The notes: generated by a model from the letters alone, not told the origin. A DNA stretch of 64,000 bases from Methylobacter sp. (GCA_030653175.1 JAURZV010000106.1:33674-97673), one strand, 5' to 3'. Shown: positions 1 to 9,266, counted from the stretch's first letter. Numbers and translations are program-made.

Positions 1-55
1 TGCGTTGCTTTACCTCCTGCATCCATCCAGTCGTATCGCGAAACCATCCTACGAG

Positions 56-295
56 CTAATCGGCTAAAAGAACCGAGCGGTCATAGAGGGTTTCCGGGGC
101 GATGTCCAAGTCGCCCGGCCAACATACGGTATCCAATGCAACAAAGGCTTGTTTAAATAAAGAGATGTCCTGCAAGCGCGTAAATGCGCCACGATTCAGG
201 TAGGGGCGAGCATCAAACAAGCGATGATCTCCGGTATTAAACCAGAGCTCCAGGGAATAATCCTCACGGGGTACTACACGAATGACTGCTTCCAT
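56..295 (-). CDS. DUF2442-family small protein
   Basis: A 79-residue protein resembling the DUF2442 family: a short beta-rich domain with a WFNTGDHRLFDARPYL-type core and a C-terminal stretch containing WPGDLDIAPETLY. Proteins of this family are usually encoded beside a DUF4160 partner and are often found near toxin-antitoxin genes; no biochemical function is established. Here the tail of a DUF4160-like protein lies only 8 bp upstream on the same strand, which is the expected partner arrangement, and a VapC-type toxin lies further upstream. The family call rests on pattern recognition, not a search. Confidence 0.7.
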   Translation of the reverse strand: MEAVIRVVPREDYSLELWFNTGDHRLFDARPYLNRGAFTRLQDISLFKQAFVALDTVCWPGDLDIAPETLYDRSVLLAD

Positions 296-303
296 GATGA
301 TGC

Positions 304-420
304 CTAGCGCAAGGGATCAATGGCAAAAGGTGTTTGACCATTAACGGCCAGCTCCCAATCCGCAAGCAAGGATTCGCGGTGAATTTCAATCCATGCCTGA
401 ACGAGTCGAACTTTTGTCAC
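304..420 (-). CDS. Short DUF4160-like protein or C-terminal remnant
   Basis: A GTG-initiated frame of 38 codons, preceded by GGAG at good spacing, reads like the conserved C-terminal half of DUF4160 proteins (WIEIHRESLLADWELAVNG). Full DUF4160 proteins are about twice this length and have an N-terminal part that is absent: the frame upstream is closed by a TGA within the end of the VapC gene. It is therefore either a truncated gene or a minimal version. Its position immediately before the DUF2442 gene supports the identification as its usual partner. Confidence 0.5.
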   Translation of the reverse strand: MTKVRLVQAWIEIHRESLLADWELAVNGQTPFAIDPLR

Positions 421-454
421 AGGAGTTTCTCCACTTTTGGCTTTATTCCTGACC

Positions 455-811
455 TTACAACTTCACGGCAAGTTTTTTGTCCAGCGTTAATAGTTTAATG
501 TTATGCGCAGTGGCCGTGGCGGCGATTATGGCATCGGGTAATTTGACGCGGTGTTGATGTCTAAATTGTATCGTTAAATCTTCAATCAACGGACTAATCG
601 CTAAATGCGTCATCCGATCCAATAGACGGTTGATGGCCTGTTCCTCATCCACAGTCAAATCTGGGTAACTCAACAATTCCATCCGAGTGATGGCGCTAAA
701 TCCGCAAGCAGGCAGATTGATGCCGTTTAAAATAGAGATAGCTTCGTCATTGCCTTTAAGTAAGCCGATGATGGTATTGGTATCAAGCAGATAGCTAAGA
801 CCATTCATCAC
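455..811 (-). CDS. vapC: VapC-type PIN-domain toxin
   Basis: A 118-residue PIN-domain protein. It begins with the acidic signature YLLDTNTIIGLL, has a central glutamate (TRMELLSYP) and a late acidic cluster LPDAIIAATA, which together supply the metal-binding carboxylates of VapC ribonucleases. VapC toxins cleave RNA and are neutralised by a co-encoded antitoxin; the overlapping upstream gene fills that role. The start overlaps the antitoxin gene by 17 bp, typical of translational coupling. The length is slightly below the 125-140 residues usual for the family, but all motif blocks are present. Confidence 0.85.
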   Translation of the reverse strand: MMNGLSYLLDTNTIIGLLKGNDEAISILNGINLPACGFSAITRMELLSYPDLTVDEEQAINRLLDRMTHLAISPLIEDLTIQFRHQHRVKLPDAIIAATATAHNIKLLTLDKKLAVKL

Positions 812-1037
812 GCATCGCCTGTTGAATCTCTAGTGGGTTGCCGTTGAATGAAGGGGAGTTTTTGAGTATCCCGGCAAAGTCGGTAACTAATTCAGACGGC
901 GCGGTATGATGGGTTTGTTGGGTGTTGCGATAGACCAGCGCCAGATTTTTTAATAATTGCGCCGGGCTAATATGCTCATGCTCTGCCAATTCTTTAAGTA
1001 GAACAGCCGTTTCATCGTCTAATTCTAAGGTCGCCAT
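795..1037 (-). CDS. Probable antitoxin of the VapC pair
   Basis: An 80-residue protein upstream of and overlapping the PIN toxin. The first 30 residues (MATLELDDETAVLLKELAEH) look like a ribbon-helix-helix-type DNA-binding segment, and the C-terminal half (FAGILKNSPSFNGNPLEIQQ) resembles the toxin-binding tails of VapB-like antitoxins that end in a D-W motif. An AGAGGA ribosome-binding site lies about 8 nt before the ATG. It would bind VapC and autoregulate the operon. The role is inferred from gene order and size, because antitoxin sequences are poorly conserved. Confidence 0.7.
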   Translation of the reverse strand: MATLELDDETAVLLKELAEHEHISPAQLLKNLALVYRNTQQTHHTAPSELVTDFAGILKNSPSFNGNPLEIQQAMRDEWS

Positions 1038-1325
1038 GGTTTATATCCTCTTTTAAAATTTGCAGCTTATGCTTCATCACTGGGAAAAGTAAAATTTTCT
1101 TCAAATTCGCGCAGGTCTTTTTAGCTGTCCAGCATAATTGCCCGGTTGCAAATCAGGGCTTTTTAATAACTTGATTAGCCATGATCGCCTGTTGAAACTT
1201 TCTAAAATCATAATTTAAAAACGAATCATCAGTTAATGTAATTTCGAAATGATGCGCTTATTTTTATCTAAGCCATGCCTTGCTGCTACAATGCGCCTAT
1301 CTTAAACTGCATAAGAACCGAACAA
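1038..1325. other. Intergenic stretch between antitoxin and tex
   Basis: No complete gene is visible. It contains divergent promoters by position. On the minus strand a short frame near 1075-1140 (reading IMLDS, stop, KDLREFEENFTFPSDEA) looks like a decayed small gene, but it is too short to identify. Confidence 0.3.
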
Positions 1326-3608
1326 ATGGATGTAATCCAACGTATTGCCGAAGAATTAGCCGTTAACGTCAAACAAGTCAGCGCCGCTGTCAACTTGCTG
1401 GATGAGGGCGCAACCGTCCCGTTTATTTCCCGCTACCGGAAGGAAGCGACCGGCGGTCTGGACGATACCCAATTACGGCTGCTTGAGGAACGATTGGGCT
1501 ATTTGCGCGAACTTAACGCGCGACGCAAAACCATCCTGGACAGCATCAGTTCACAAGACAAGCTGACGCCGGAACTGGAAAAAGCCATCAATGATGCCGA
1601 CACCAAAACGTTGCTCGAAGATTTGTATTTACCCTATAAACCCAAGCGCCGTACTAAAGCGCAGATTGCCCGCGAAGCAGGGCTTGAACCGCTCGCCGAT
1701 ACCTTATTGGCTGACCGCAGCCTGATTCCCGATCAAGTCGCTGCCGCATATATTGATGCGGAAAAAGGCGTACCGGATGTTGCCGCTGCTCTGGACGGCG
1801 CACGGCAAATCATCATGGAACGCATTTCCGAAGACGCCGAGCTGTTGGCCGAATTGCGCGAACGCATCTGGCAAAAAGGCATTGTTCACGCCACCGTTGT
1901 GACCGGCAAAGAACAGGAAGCGGCAAAGTTTAAGGATTATTTCGATTACGAGGAAGCTATCAACAAAATCCCTTCGCACCGGGCTTTGGCGTTGTTTCGC
2001 GGGCGCAATGAGGATATGTTGAATCTAACGCTTAAACCCGGCGCTGACGATAAAGCGGAACACGACCTTTGCGCCCAGTTTGTCGCCCGTCGTCTGAATA
2101 TTACCGATACCTCAAAACCGGCCGATGCCTGGCTGGCGGAAACCGCGCGTTTCGCCTGGAAAATCAAGCTGTACACCCGCATCGACCTGGACTTGAAACT
2201 CAGGCTGCGCGAAGCCGCCGAACTGGAAGCCATCCGGGTTTTCGCCAGCAATTTAAGAGACTTGCTGCTGGCCGCACCTGCCGGGCCAAAAGCCACGATG
2301 GGCCTGGATCCCGGCATCCGCACCGGCGTTAAAGTTGCCATCGTCGATCCGACCGGAAAAGTGCTGGGCACGGACACCATATACCCTCATCCGCCACGCA
2401 AGGACTGGGATGGATCGATAGACACGCTTGCCAAGCTGATCCAAAAGCACAAGGTTGATTTGGTCAGCATAGGCAACGGCACGGGTTCCAGGGAAACCGA
2501 CCAACTGGTGGCCGATGTGATGAAGCGGCACAGCGAATTGAAGTTTACCAAGATCACCGTGTCGGAAGCGGGTGCGTCGGTGTATTCGGCATCTGAATTG
2601 GCCGCCAAGGAATTTCCCGAGCTGGACGTGTCCTTGCGCGGCGCGGTTTCGATCGCCAGACGCTTGCAGGATCCGTTGGCGGAACTGGTCAAAATCGACC
2701 CCAAATCGATCGGCGTGGGCCAGTACCAGCACGACATCAATCAGGCTCAGTTAGCCAAGGGACTGGATACCGTGGTCGAGGATTGCGTCAACGCGGTCGG
2801 CGTTGATGTGAACACCGCATCGGTATCGCTGCTTAAACAAGTATCGGGCCTGTCCGCAAGCATCAGCGAAAACATCGTGGCTTTCCGTAATGAAAACGGC
2901 CCGTTTGCCAATCGCAAGCAATTAAAAAAAGTGCCGAGGTTGGGCGACAAGGCTTACGAACAGGCCGCCGGATTCCTGCGCATCATGAACGGCGACAATC
3001 CGCTGGATGCGTCTTCTGTTCATCCCGAAGCCTATCCCGTTGTTGAAGCCATCATAGACAGCACCGGAAAATCCATCCGCGACCTGATCGGCCAGAGCCA
3101 GTTTTTACGGGGCTTGAATCCTGCCAATTACACTAATGAGCATTTTGGTTTGCCGACGGTGACCGACATCTTGCAGGAACTGGAAAAACCCGGCCGCGAT
3201 CCGAGACCGGAATTCAAAAGCGTCGAGTTCAAGGCAGGCATCGAGAAAATCACTGACCTTGAAGTCGGCATGAGGCTGGACGGCGTGGTCACCAACGTCG
3301 CCAATTTCGGCGCATTTGTTGACATCGGCGTACATCAGGACGGACTGGTTCATATCTCTCATTTATCGGATACCTTTGTCAAAGATCCCAGGGATGCCGT
3401 TAAAACCGGCGATATGGTCAAAGTGAAAGTGTTGGAGGTCGATGTCGAACGTAAACGTATTTCGTTATCCATGAAAACAAATCCTGAAGCGAGTGAAGCC
3501 AGACCCGAACGAAACAATCAAAAGCAGGAGGTGCATAAGCCTAAACAACAGGCTCCAGTGCAAGGCTCAATGGCTAACGCTTTTGCCAAGGCGCGGATAA
3601 GTAAATAA
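1326..3608 (+). CDS. tex: Tex, S1-domain RNA-binding transcription accessory protein
   Basis: About 760 residues covering the full Tex architecture. The N-terminal helical region starts [13 protein letters not shown] and contains [17 protein letters not shown], which is highly characteristic. A YqgF/RNase H-like domain follows around residues 310-440 ([16 protein letters not shown]), then helix-hairpin-helix repeats, and a C-terminal S1 domain ([20 protein letters not shown]) near residues 640-710. Tex binds nucleic acids and influences transcription and, in some bacteria, toxin expression and stress resistance. The frame is open upstream to 1275, but family alignment favours the ATG at 1326. 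The tail after the S1 domain is low-complexity and basic. Confidence 0.95.
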   Translation: MDVIQRIAEELAVNVKQVSAAVNLLDEGATVPFISRYRKEATGGLDDTQLRLLEERLGYLRELNARRKTILDSISSQDKLTPELEKAINDADTKTLLEDLYLPYKPKRRTKAQIAREAGLEPLADTLLADRSLIPDQVAAAYIDAEKGVPDVAAALDGARQIIMERISEDAELLAELRERIWQKGIVHATVVTGKEQEAAKFKDYFDYEEAINKIPSHRALALFRGRNEDMLNLTLKPGADDKAEHDLCAQFVARRLNITDTSKPADAWLAETARFAWKIKLYTRIDLDLKLRLREAAELEAIRVFASNLRDLLLAAPAGPKATMGLDPGIRTGVKVAIVDPTGKVLGTDTIYPHPPRKDWDGSIDTLAKLIQKHKVDLVSIGNGTGSRETDQLVADVMKRHSELKFTKITVSEAGASVYSASELAAKEFPELDVSLRGAVSIARRLQDPLAELVKIDPKSIGVGQYQHDINQAQLAKGLDTVVEDCVNAVGVDVNTASVSLLKQVSGLSASISENIVAFRNENGPFANRKQLKKVPRLGDKAYEQAAGFLRIMNGDNPLDASSVHPEAYPVVEAIIDSTGKSIRDLIGQSQFLRGLNPANYTNEHFGLPTVTDILQELEKPGRDPRPEFKSVEFKAGIEKITDLEVGMRLDGVVTNVANFGAFVDIGVHQDGLVHISHLSDTFVKDPRDAVKTGDMVKVKVLEVDVERKRISLSMKTNPEASEARPERNNQKQEVHKPKQQAPVQGSMANAFAKARISK

Positions 3609-3659
3609 TAATAGCTCTGCTATACTGGTTTTATAATTAATACACCAGCAGGATTTGAT

Positions 3660-4280
3660 ATGCGTAAATTCAGTCGTTTTTTTGGTTTTTTTCTTTTCAG
3701 CAGTCTGTTGATTGCCTATGCACCCATGACTCAGGCTGAAATGCAGCAACAGGGTTATGGCAATACGACCTATACACCCTCTACTCAAGTGGGTGAATAC
3801 CAACACCGGAGCTTTGGCACCAGCTATGGCAGCAAGGTTGGCAACAAGGCGCTGAATGCTTTTGCCAATCTGACGACCAGTGTTTTAGAAATCCCCAAAA
3901 ATATCATTAACACCACCAATAAAAGCAACGTTTTTTATGGCATTGTCGGGGGAGTGTTTAAAGGTATGGTTAACATGGGTGGGCGCATAGGGGTGGGAAT
4001 TGCCGATTTGGTTACCATACCGCTTCCTACCAAGCCTATCGCTCAGCCTTTGTATATTTGGGATAATTTTGATGTAGACACCACTTACGGGCCGGTATTT
4101 CGGTTAGACCAAACCCAGGAAGAAGAGCCCCCGGTCGTTCAAATGCCTAGCCCGGAACCTGTCGTTGCCGCGCCTGCTGTAGTAGCGCCCAAGCCAGAGG
4201 CGATTGATAATTCAAAGCAGTACAGCCAGGAAACCAACCAGAAATTGGATGCAATATTCAAAAAAGAAATGAAGAAATAA
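3660..4280 (+). CDS. Exosortase system-associated protein, TIGR04073 type
   Basis: A 206-residue exported protein with a signal peptide (hydrophobic run, then PMTQAEMQQ near residue 25). Its core, from NKALNAFANLTTSVLEIPKN through GGRIGVGIADLVTIPLP to YIWDNFDVDTTYGPVFRLD, is the conserved TIGR04073 segment seen in bacteria that carry exosortase/PEP-CTERM surface-protein systems. The family's function is unknown; it probably acts in the envelope. The C-terminal 60 residues are proline/valine-rich and not part of the core. It lies 51 bp after tex and is closed by its own terminator. No exosortase or PEP-CTERM protein is in this window. Confidence 0.75.
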   Translation: MRKFSRFFGFFLFSSLLIAYAPMTQAEMQQQGYGNTTYTPSTQVGEYQHRSFGTSYGSKVGNKALNAFANLTTSVLEIPKNIINTTNKSNVFYGIVGGVFKGMVNMGGRIGVGIADLVTIPLPTKPIAQPLYIWDNFDVDTTYGPVFRLDQTQEEEPPVVQMPSPEPVVAAPAVVAPKPEAIDNSKQYSQETNQKLDAIFKKEMKK

Positions 4281-4300
4281 CGCGCTGCTGTTTAAAGCGA

Positions 4301-4332
4301 AAAAGCCCGGAGGTGGAACCTGCCGGGCTTTT
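4301..4332 (+). terminator. Rho-independent terminator
   Basis: Perfect 10-bp inverted repeat AAAAGCCCGG / CCGGGCTTTT (4301-4310 and 4323-4332) with a 12-nt loop, running into a T tract. It follows the TIGR04073 gene by 20 bp. The A-rich left arm means it could also terminate transcription from the other strand. Confidence 0.9.
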
Positions 4333-4396
4333 TTATGTGCTGTTATTTTTGAATTGCGCGAATGGGGATAAATACTCCAATCCGGAAATTTTAAGT

Positions 4397-4618
4397 CTAC
4401 AGGCTAAATTGTAAAACTTTAGACTTGATCTGGCGGCTCCCCAGTTTCTTATCGGGATGAACTTCCTCGTATAAGGTAATGGTGCGCCCACCCACAGGAA
4501 GAGAAGCACGCAAAAGCTGCTGGCTTTGATCGTCAGTCAGCGGCGACCAGTCTATAATGATCAGAGGCAATGGAAGAGCTTTCAATAAAAATCCGGTTAT
4601 GGCTCCGTATAACACCAA
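4397..4618 (-). pseudogene. IS4-family transposase fragment
   Basis: A 73-residue fragment in which IIIDWSPLTDDQ, PVGGRTITLYEEVHP and KKLGSRQ match the first catalytic-aspartate region of IS4-family DDE transposases. Only this internal block remains: the N-terminal part is replaced by the IS91-type transposase that begins a few bases away, and the C-terminal part is lost after KSKVLQFSL. It is a dead remnant, probably cut by the neighbouring element. Confidence 0.75.
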
Positions 4619-4646
4619 GCGGTCAGATTTGAGGTGAGAACGTCAA

Positions 4647-5738
4647 ATGATGCTGCTCTCATCGATCATCCAAACTTTTGAAGCCGATTTTCTGGCGACT
4701 TATCAGAACGCGCTGTTGCCCAGCCAGCGCAAAGCGTTGTCCGCCTTGAAACAGTGTCGCACCACGCAAAGCCCGGTGCTGTTGGCGCAATGCGACGGCT
4801 GTGAAAAACAAATCTTCATCCCGCATTCCTGCGGTCATCGCAACTGTCCCCATTGTCAACACTACGAAAGCCGGCAATGGCTGGAACGGCAATTCAAAAA
4901 ACAGGTGCCTGCCGAGTATTTTTTGTTGACCTTCACTTTACCCGAAGAACTGCGTCCGCTGGCTTGGCAACAGCAGCGCACACTTTATGGTTTGATGATC
5001 CGTTGTAGCTGGAAGACCCTCAAAACCTTCGCGCAGAACGATCCGCAATTACAAGGCAAGACCGGCGCGATCACGGTGTTGCACACCCATTCGCGCCGAT
5101 TGGATTATCATCCGCATGTGCATGTGGTGATGCCTGCGGCGGCTATCGATGCTGATGAACGATTGTGGCGAACGAAAACCGGCAAAGCCAACAAATCCTA
5201 CCTGTTCAACCACAAAGCCTTGGCGAAAGTGTTCCGCGCTAAACTGCTTACGGGCATTCGGGAAGCAGGTCTTGAGCTTCCGGCCTGCTACCCGAAAACC
5301 TGGGTGGTGGATGTCAAGTCCGTCGGTAGCGGCGACAAAGCGCTGGTCTATCTCGGACGCTATCTTTACAAAGGCGTGATTCAAGAAAAGGATATTATGG
5401 CTTGCCGGGATGGCCTGGTAACCTTCCGCTACCAAGACAGCAAAACTAAACACATGCAAACCCGAACGCTGCCCGGGCCTAAGTTCTTGTGGCTGATTCT
5501 GCAACATGTGTTGCCCAAGGGCTTCCGGCGCACCCGTAACTTCGGTTTTTTGCATTCCAACAGCAAACGAGTGCCGGCACTGCTTCAGGAGCTGCTTCGC
5601 TTGAATCCGGTTAAAACCTTGATAGGGCTAACAAAACGCCCTCAGATCAAGTGTCCTTGTTGCGGCGGCGCTATGCGGATTGTGCAAACGAGAATTCCAT
5701 CCCCGTTGGTATTCGCACTGCTTGCGCCATCCGGTTGA
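4647..5738 (+). CDS. IS91-family transposase
   Basis: A 363-residue HUH-type transposase. It has an N-terminal zinc-binding domain (CDGCEKQIFIPHSCGHRNC with CPHC following), the metal-binding HxH of YHPHVHVVMP around residue 155, and paired tyrosines in YLGRYLYKGVI around residue 240, matching the Y2 rolling-circle transposases of IS91. A second zinc ribbon (CPCCGG) lies near the C terminus. The last 15 residues may be altered, but the catalytic region is intact. Related elements often carry a tyrosine integrase before the transposase. Here no integrase precedes it, but a broken one lies 3.7 kb away. A GAGG ribosome-binding site precedes the ATG. Confidence 0.88.
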   Translation: MMLLSSIIQTFEADFLATYQNALLPSQRKALSALKQCRTTQSPVLLAQCDGCEKQIFIPHSCGHRNCPHCQHYESRQWLERQFKKQVPAEYFLLTFTLPEELRPLAWQQQRTLYGLMIRCSWKTLKTFAQNDPQLQGKTGAITVLHTHSRRLDYHPHVHVVMPAAAIDADERLWRTKTGKANKSYLFNHKALAKVFRAKLLTGIREAGLELPACYPKTWVVDVKSVGSGDKALVYLGRYLYKGVIQEKDIMACRDGLVTFRYQDSKTKHMQTRTLPGPKFLWLILQHVLPKGFRRTRNFGFLHSNSKRVPALLQELLRLNPVKTLIGLTKRPQIKCPCCGGAMRIVQTRIPSPLVFALLAPSG

Positions 5739-6161
5739 CAGAAAGAGGGCCTATCCGATTATGTAAACATATCTGTCAATCCGGGAAAACCTTAAATCGG
5801 CAATATTTAAGCCGATAACCGCGCTTGCCTGAAAAACGACTGTCATTCACCTTAAAGCATCACTACCCGCTAAAGGCGTTACCCAAACAACGCTTTCGGC
5901 TGGTTCATGCCAACTGCGGCTTTAAATCCCTAGTCGCAGCCAGTAAAATCTGAAAAGATATTTTCTTATAATAATAGTCTGCATACGACTATCACCGGGC
6001 TTGTCCAACAACCGGTTCAGATTGTGGCTCGCTATCGCTCACACAATCTAACCTTATTCGTTAGGACTTGGATTTAAGTATACCAAAAGCATAAAAACAG
6101 CCTGGAAAATTCCGCATAATAATTAATTCTACGCGCTTCATTTTTGGCGGCTTAAGCTTTA
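5739..6161. other. Non-coding tail of the IS91-type element
   Basis: No gene is visible. It contains a segment near 6000-6065 that includes TTGTCCAACAACCGG and a short repeat (GATTGTGGCTCGCTATCGCTC), the sort of sequence found at ends of IS91-like elements. A related motif, TTGTTGGACGAAGCC, occurs before the broken integrase near 8205, suggesting that the two mobile fragments have related ends. Confidence 0.35.
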
Positions 6162-7529
6162 TCAAATTTTTGCTTTTGGTACGAAAACACCGTGAAACGT
6201 CATGGGGATTGCCTGATTAAACCAAACCTTTGCTACCGGCCCCGCGTCGAGGCGTTCTGAATCCAGTACCGCCAAGTAACTGCGTTTTGCCTCAGGGTCT
6301 TGCAATAATTGCAACAGCCAACCTTCTGGCGCATCTCCGTGCTCCGGCACAAAAACAGGCTCTGAACCCAAATGCCCCTCTGGGGAATGCCAATACTGCG
6401 TTTGCCTTGTTTGGGTGTCAAAACGTCCAACTCCCGCCCCCTCTGTACCATCGGCTTTCGTGTAGGTTTGCAGCCAGATCGTGCGATGTTCCGCACCGAC
6501 ATAGCGAGGATGCACGGATGGAAATTCGCAAGGGAATGGTCGCAGCGGCTCACCGGAAAAGCCTCCTTGTTTAGGCGATAGGCGAAACCGCCACAACGCA
6601 GGTTCTCCACTCACGTTGGCGTTCAAGTCAACTGGCGAGGCAAACACGCTAAAATCATCGTGCCGAATCGCATCCACCATAATATCCTCCCCGTCCTCAA
6701 ACGCATTGACAAAATGCCAGACCCAAAACGCATCCACCTCAAATTTCATGGGATGGGCAGGATCTGCCAGCGGCACGATCACAATCATCGTGCCAGCGCG
6801 ATTATCCCAACGAAAATATTTGGTAAAGTCCTTCAGCCCCAACATGGCACGCCATGCCACCAGTTTTGCCGGGCCGATAAAAAAGATGAGATGGCGGTCT
6901 GTGGCAATAAAATCGTGAACCATGCTGATCCATGGGGCTTCAAAACTTCCCAGCCAACGGGCAGAACCTGTGTCGGGCAGTGCGTACAAGTCGATATGCT
7001 TACCCCGCAATCCAAAATTGAAGGTGGTCTTGAGTGCCTCGACGCGGTGCGGATGCGCCGAAAACGCCCCCTGAATCACTCCTAAATCCGTGGCGTTTTT
7101 GGTATCTAAATTCAACACATCCATTTCCACAGGCTTGCCCGATTCCACCAACGCAAAGCACCGCCCCTGCCATGCCAAAACGTTGGTGTTTCCCGTATTT
7201 TTGAAGGTTTGGGTCAGCCCATTGTGCAACCGCGCAAACGGTGATGCCGTAGAGCCATAAAGCGATTTCCCCAGTTTTTCTTCCAGCCGGTATTCTTCAG
7301 CTTCAACGATACGGCAAGCCCCTTGCACTCCATCGCCGATGCGTACCGCCGTAATCGCACCATCGGCTTCAAACGGGTGCGCCACCGTGCGCCCAAACCG
7401 TTCCAACAAACCGGGGCCTGCCCGAAACAACGTTCCCCGCAGGGTGGTTGGCAACGTTCCATCAACGGTCAGGGTTTCAAAAGCATGGGTGCGGGTGACG
7501 CTATGGTTAAGGCTGGCTGGCTTGGTCAT
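6162..7529 (-). CDS. Carotenoid oxygenase (RPE65/CCD family)
   Basis: A 455-residue non-haem iron dioxygenase that would cleave a double bond of a carotenoid or apocarotenoid. The seven-bladed propeller family is recognised by GTLFRAGPGLLERFG near residue 30 and by the four iron-ligand histidine regions, all present: FSAHPHRVEAL, MVHDFIATDRH, VWHFVNAFEDG, and a C-terminal MTFHGVFVPK. No signal peptide is visible, so it should be cytoplasmic. An AGGAGAT ribosome-binding site supports the ATG. It is divergent from a MarR regulator whose upstream region carries GATAG/CTATC inverted repeats, so regulation by that protein is likely. Substrate unknown. Confidence 0.88.
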   Translation of the reverse strand: MTKPASLNHSVTRTHAFETLTVDGTLPTTLRGTLFRAGPGLLERFGRTVAHPFEADGAITAVRIGDGVQGACRIVEAEEYRLEEKLGKSLYGSTASPFARLHNGLTQTFKNTGNTNVLAWQGRCFALVESGKPVEMDVLNLDTKNATDLGVIQGAFSAHPHRVEALKTTFNFGLRGKHIDLYALPDTGSARWLGSFEAPWISMVHDFIATDRHLIFFIGPAKLVAWRAMLGLKDFTKYFRWDNRAGTMIVIVPLADPAHPMKFEVDAFWVWHFVNAFEDGEDIMVDAIRHDDFSVFASPVDLNANVSGEPALWRFRLSPKQGGFSGEPLRPFPCEFPSVHPRYVGAEHRTIWLQTYTKADGTEGAGVGRFDTQTRQTQYWHSPEGHLGSEPVFVPEHGDAPEGWLLQLLQDPEAKRSYLAVLDSERLDAGPVAKVWFNQAIPMTFHGVFVPKAKI

Positions 7530-7556
7530 GATGATCTCCTGAGGACAGGCTCATTT

Positions 7557-7604
7557 AGTTGATAGAGTCTACTATCTTAAATGATGTTGTTGACGCTATC
7601 AACT
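7557..7604. promoter_or_regulatory. Candidate MarR operator, nested inverted repeats
   Basis: Between the divergent carotenoid oxygenase and MarR genes lie AGTTGATAG (7557-7565) and its exact reverse complement CTATCAACT (7596-7604). A further CTATC at 7572-7576 pairs with the GATAG of the first arm at 6-bp spacing. MarR proteins bind such short palindromes. If the MarR start is at 7679, the whole site is non-coding and 28 bp upstream of the oxygenase start. Confidence 0.5.
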
Positions 7605-7678
7605 ACTTTGTCCATAATGAAAGCTTACTAAAAAGCAACTTCATTGACACGCCATCACGTTACACGGAAAGCCCAATC

Positions 7679-8113
7679 ATGCCCCAGTCACCGACATCCC
7701 AACTTCATGAACATCTGTTCAGGCTTATTTTTTTAATTCGCGGGCGAATGCTGGATGTGGTTCAAGAAGCAGAGGCAAATTTATCGCCTATGCAGATTCT
7801 GGTGCTTAGAATCTTGGTGGAGGAAGGCGAAATATCTCAAAATAATCTGGTCAAAAAAATGGCTCGTGACAAAGCCCAAGTTACCCGCTTGGTCAACACG
7901 CTAGCCGAACTAAAGCTGCTGACAAAAGAACAGGATGTGCTTGATAAACGAAGCTTTATACTCAAACCCAGCGCGGAAGTCCGTCAAATTGTGAACTGTT
8001 TCATGGCGAAAGAGCAGCAATTGGTGGCGGAAATGGTTAATGGAATAGCGTCTGAGGATGTTGAAAAATTGGAGGCATTGCTGAAAGTGATGCAAGATAA
8101 TCTTACGCAATGA
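7679..8113 (+). CDS. MarR-family transcriptional regulator
   Basis: About 144 residues from the chosen ATG (MPQSPTSQLHEHLFRLIF). The winged helix is clear: LSPMQILVLRILVEEGEISQNNLVKKMARDKAQVTRLVNTL covers the helix-turn-helix, followed by the wing (LDKRSFILKPS). MarR proteins are dimeric repressors that often respond to small aromatic or lipophilic ligands. The frame is open upstream to 7559, but that would place the palindromic operator inside the gene and add an unrelated N-terminal tail, so 7679 is preferred. It is divergent from the carotenoid oxygenase, its most likely target, and probably represses itself. Confidence 0.85.
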   Translation: MPQSPTSQLHEHLFRLIFLIRGRMLDVVQEAEANLSPMQILVLRILVEEGEISQNNLVKKMARDKAQVTRLVNTLAELKLLTKEQDVLDKRSFILKPSAEVRQIVNCFMAKEQQLVAEMVNGIASEDVEKLEALLKVMQDNLTQ

Positions 8114-8324
8114 ACCTCAGAGAAAGCCCAACGTAAAGCTAACCGGGCGCGGCACGGAAAGCTAAAAAATAAAACCGCATTATAACCGCGCTCCGGTTGA
8201 GCGTTTTGTTGGACGAAGCCGCTAACGCGGAGAAACGCTCATCCACGGATTAATCTATTAAAATGTAACCTCAAGCCCTCACCACGAGGGGATCATTCAC
8301 CACAAATTATGAGGTTACAAAACA
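8114..8324. other. Intergenic region before the integrase remnant
   Basis: No gene seen. It contains a motif near 8190-8250 similar to the IS91-element tail near 6005 (both include a TTGTTGGAC core), probably an element boundary. Confidence 0.3.
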
Positions 8325-9240
8325 ATGACATCATCCGAAGCAGATTTCAAGCAGCATTATCAAACCCATCTTAAACACCTTAAACTCAAAGGACTTCAGC
8401 CTAAGACGATAGAGGCCTATTCCCGTGCCATGCGGCGCATCGGCGTGTATTTCGATGATCAAGTTAACGATCTGTCCGAATCCCAGTTGACCGATTATTT
8501 CAGCGATTTGCTGGAATCCCATTCCTGGAGTAGCGTCAAACTCGATCTGTACGGTCTTAAATTCTTCTATACCTACGTTTTGAATAAACCCTGGCCGGTG
8601 CTTAAGTTGATCAAACCGCCAAGGACACAGCGCTTGCCGGATATCGTCACCGCCCCGGAAGCTCGGCGGCTGTTCACGATGACCCATACCCTCAGTTACC
8701 GAATGTTCTTTTTTACGCTTTATAGCTTGGGTCTGCGCCTCGGCGAAGGCTTGCGCCTGACGATGGCCGATATTGCCTACATGGATGTAGTAGGCAAGGG
8801 GCGTGAGCTGGGAGCGGAAGCTTTGATGCCAAGCGGCTGCGGGTGCATATTCGCGATGCCAAGGGCAATAAAGATCGCTTAGTGCCGTTGCCGGCGGCGA
8901 CTTTGGATTGCCTGCGCCGCTTATGGCAGGTGCATCGCAATCCGGTGCTGCTGTTTCCCAATCGCCAGGGCGGCCTCAAGTCGGCACATTTGTCTACTAC
9001 GCCGCTAGATCGGGGCGGTGTACAAGCGACGCTACGTCAAGTAGCCCAAGACTGCGGCATAAAAAAAGATTACGCCGCACAGTCTGCGCCATAGTTATGC
9101 TACCCATCTAATCGAAGCGGGCGTTGACCTGCTCGAAGTCCAGAAAATCCTCGGCCATCATAGTATTCTGACCACCGCCCGTTATACCCATCTGACTGAC
9201 ACTACGAACCATCAGGCAGCTTATGGTCAACCCCACAAAA
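8325..9240 (+). pseudogene. Tyrosine site-specific integrase, disrupted
   Basis: A XerD-like recombinase split over three segments. The first (8325-8775) carries the SAM-like core-binding domain (LKGLQPKTIEAYSRAMRRIG) and the start of the catalytic domain with the first arginine (SLGLRLGEGLRLTMADI). A 50-bp insert at 8776-8825 shifts the frame. The second segment (8826 to about 9060) restores VHIRDAKGNKDRLVPLP. A further slip in a run of seven A at 9061 leads to the third, with [11 protein letters not shown] and [15 protein letters not shown] including the box II residues and the catalytic tyrosine. This integrase type is associated with IS91-like elements. Its 3' end runs into the end of nrdJb on the opposite strand. 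Confidence 0.85.
8776..8825 (+). repeat. 50-bp hairpin insertion within the integrase
   Basis: Removing these 50 bases joins TATTG to ATGCCAAG and restores the expected integrase frame, so this is a clean insertion. It begins with the hairpin CTACA-TGGA-TGTAG and has GGGAGC 19 nt after the stem, the same layout as the units in fliH, rsmD and the IS1595 transposase. Confidence 0.65.
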
Positions 9241-9266
9241 AGGATCGCATCGTGTACATTTTGGAA

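Noticed and set aside
1326..3608. Additional small genes on both strands within tex
   Set aside because: All are overlapping frames of a single intact, conserved gene.
4397..9240. Prophage or genomic island containing the carotenoid oxygenase
   Set aside because: Only insertion-sequence type recombination genes are present, most of them broken; no phage structural genes or paired attachment repeats were seen.
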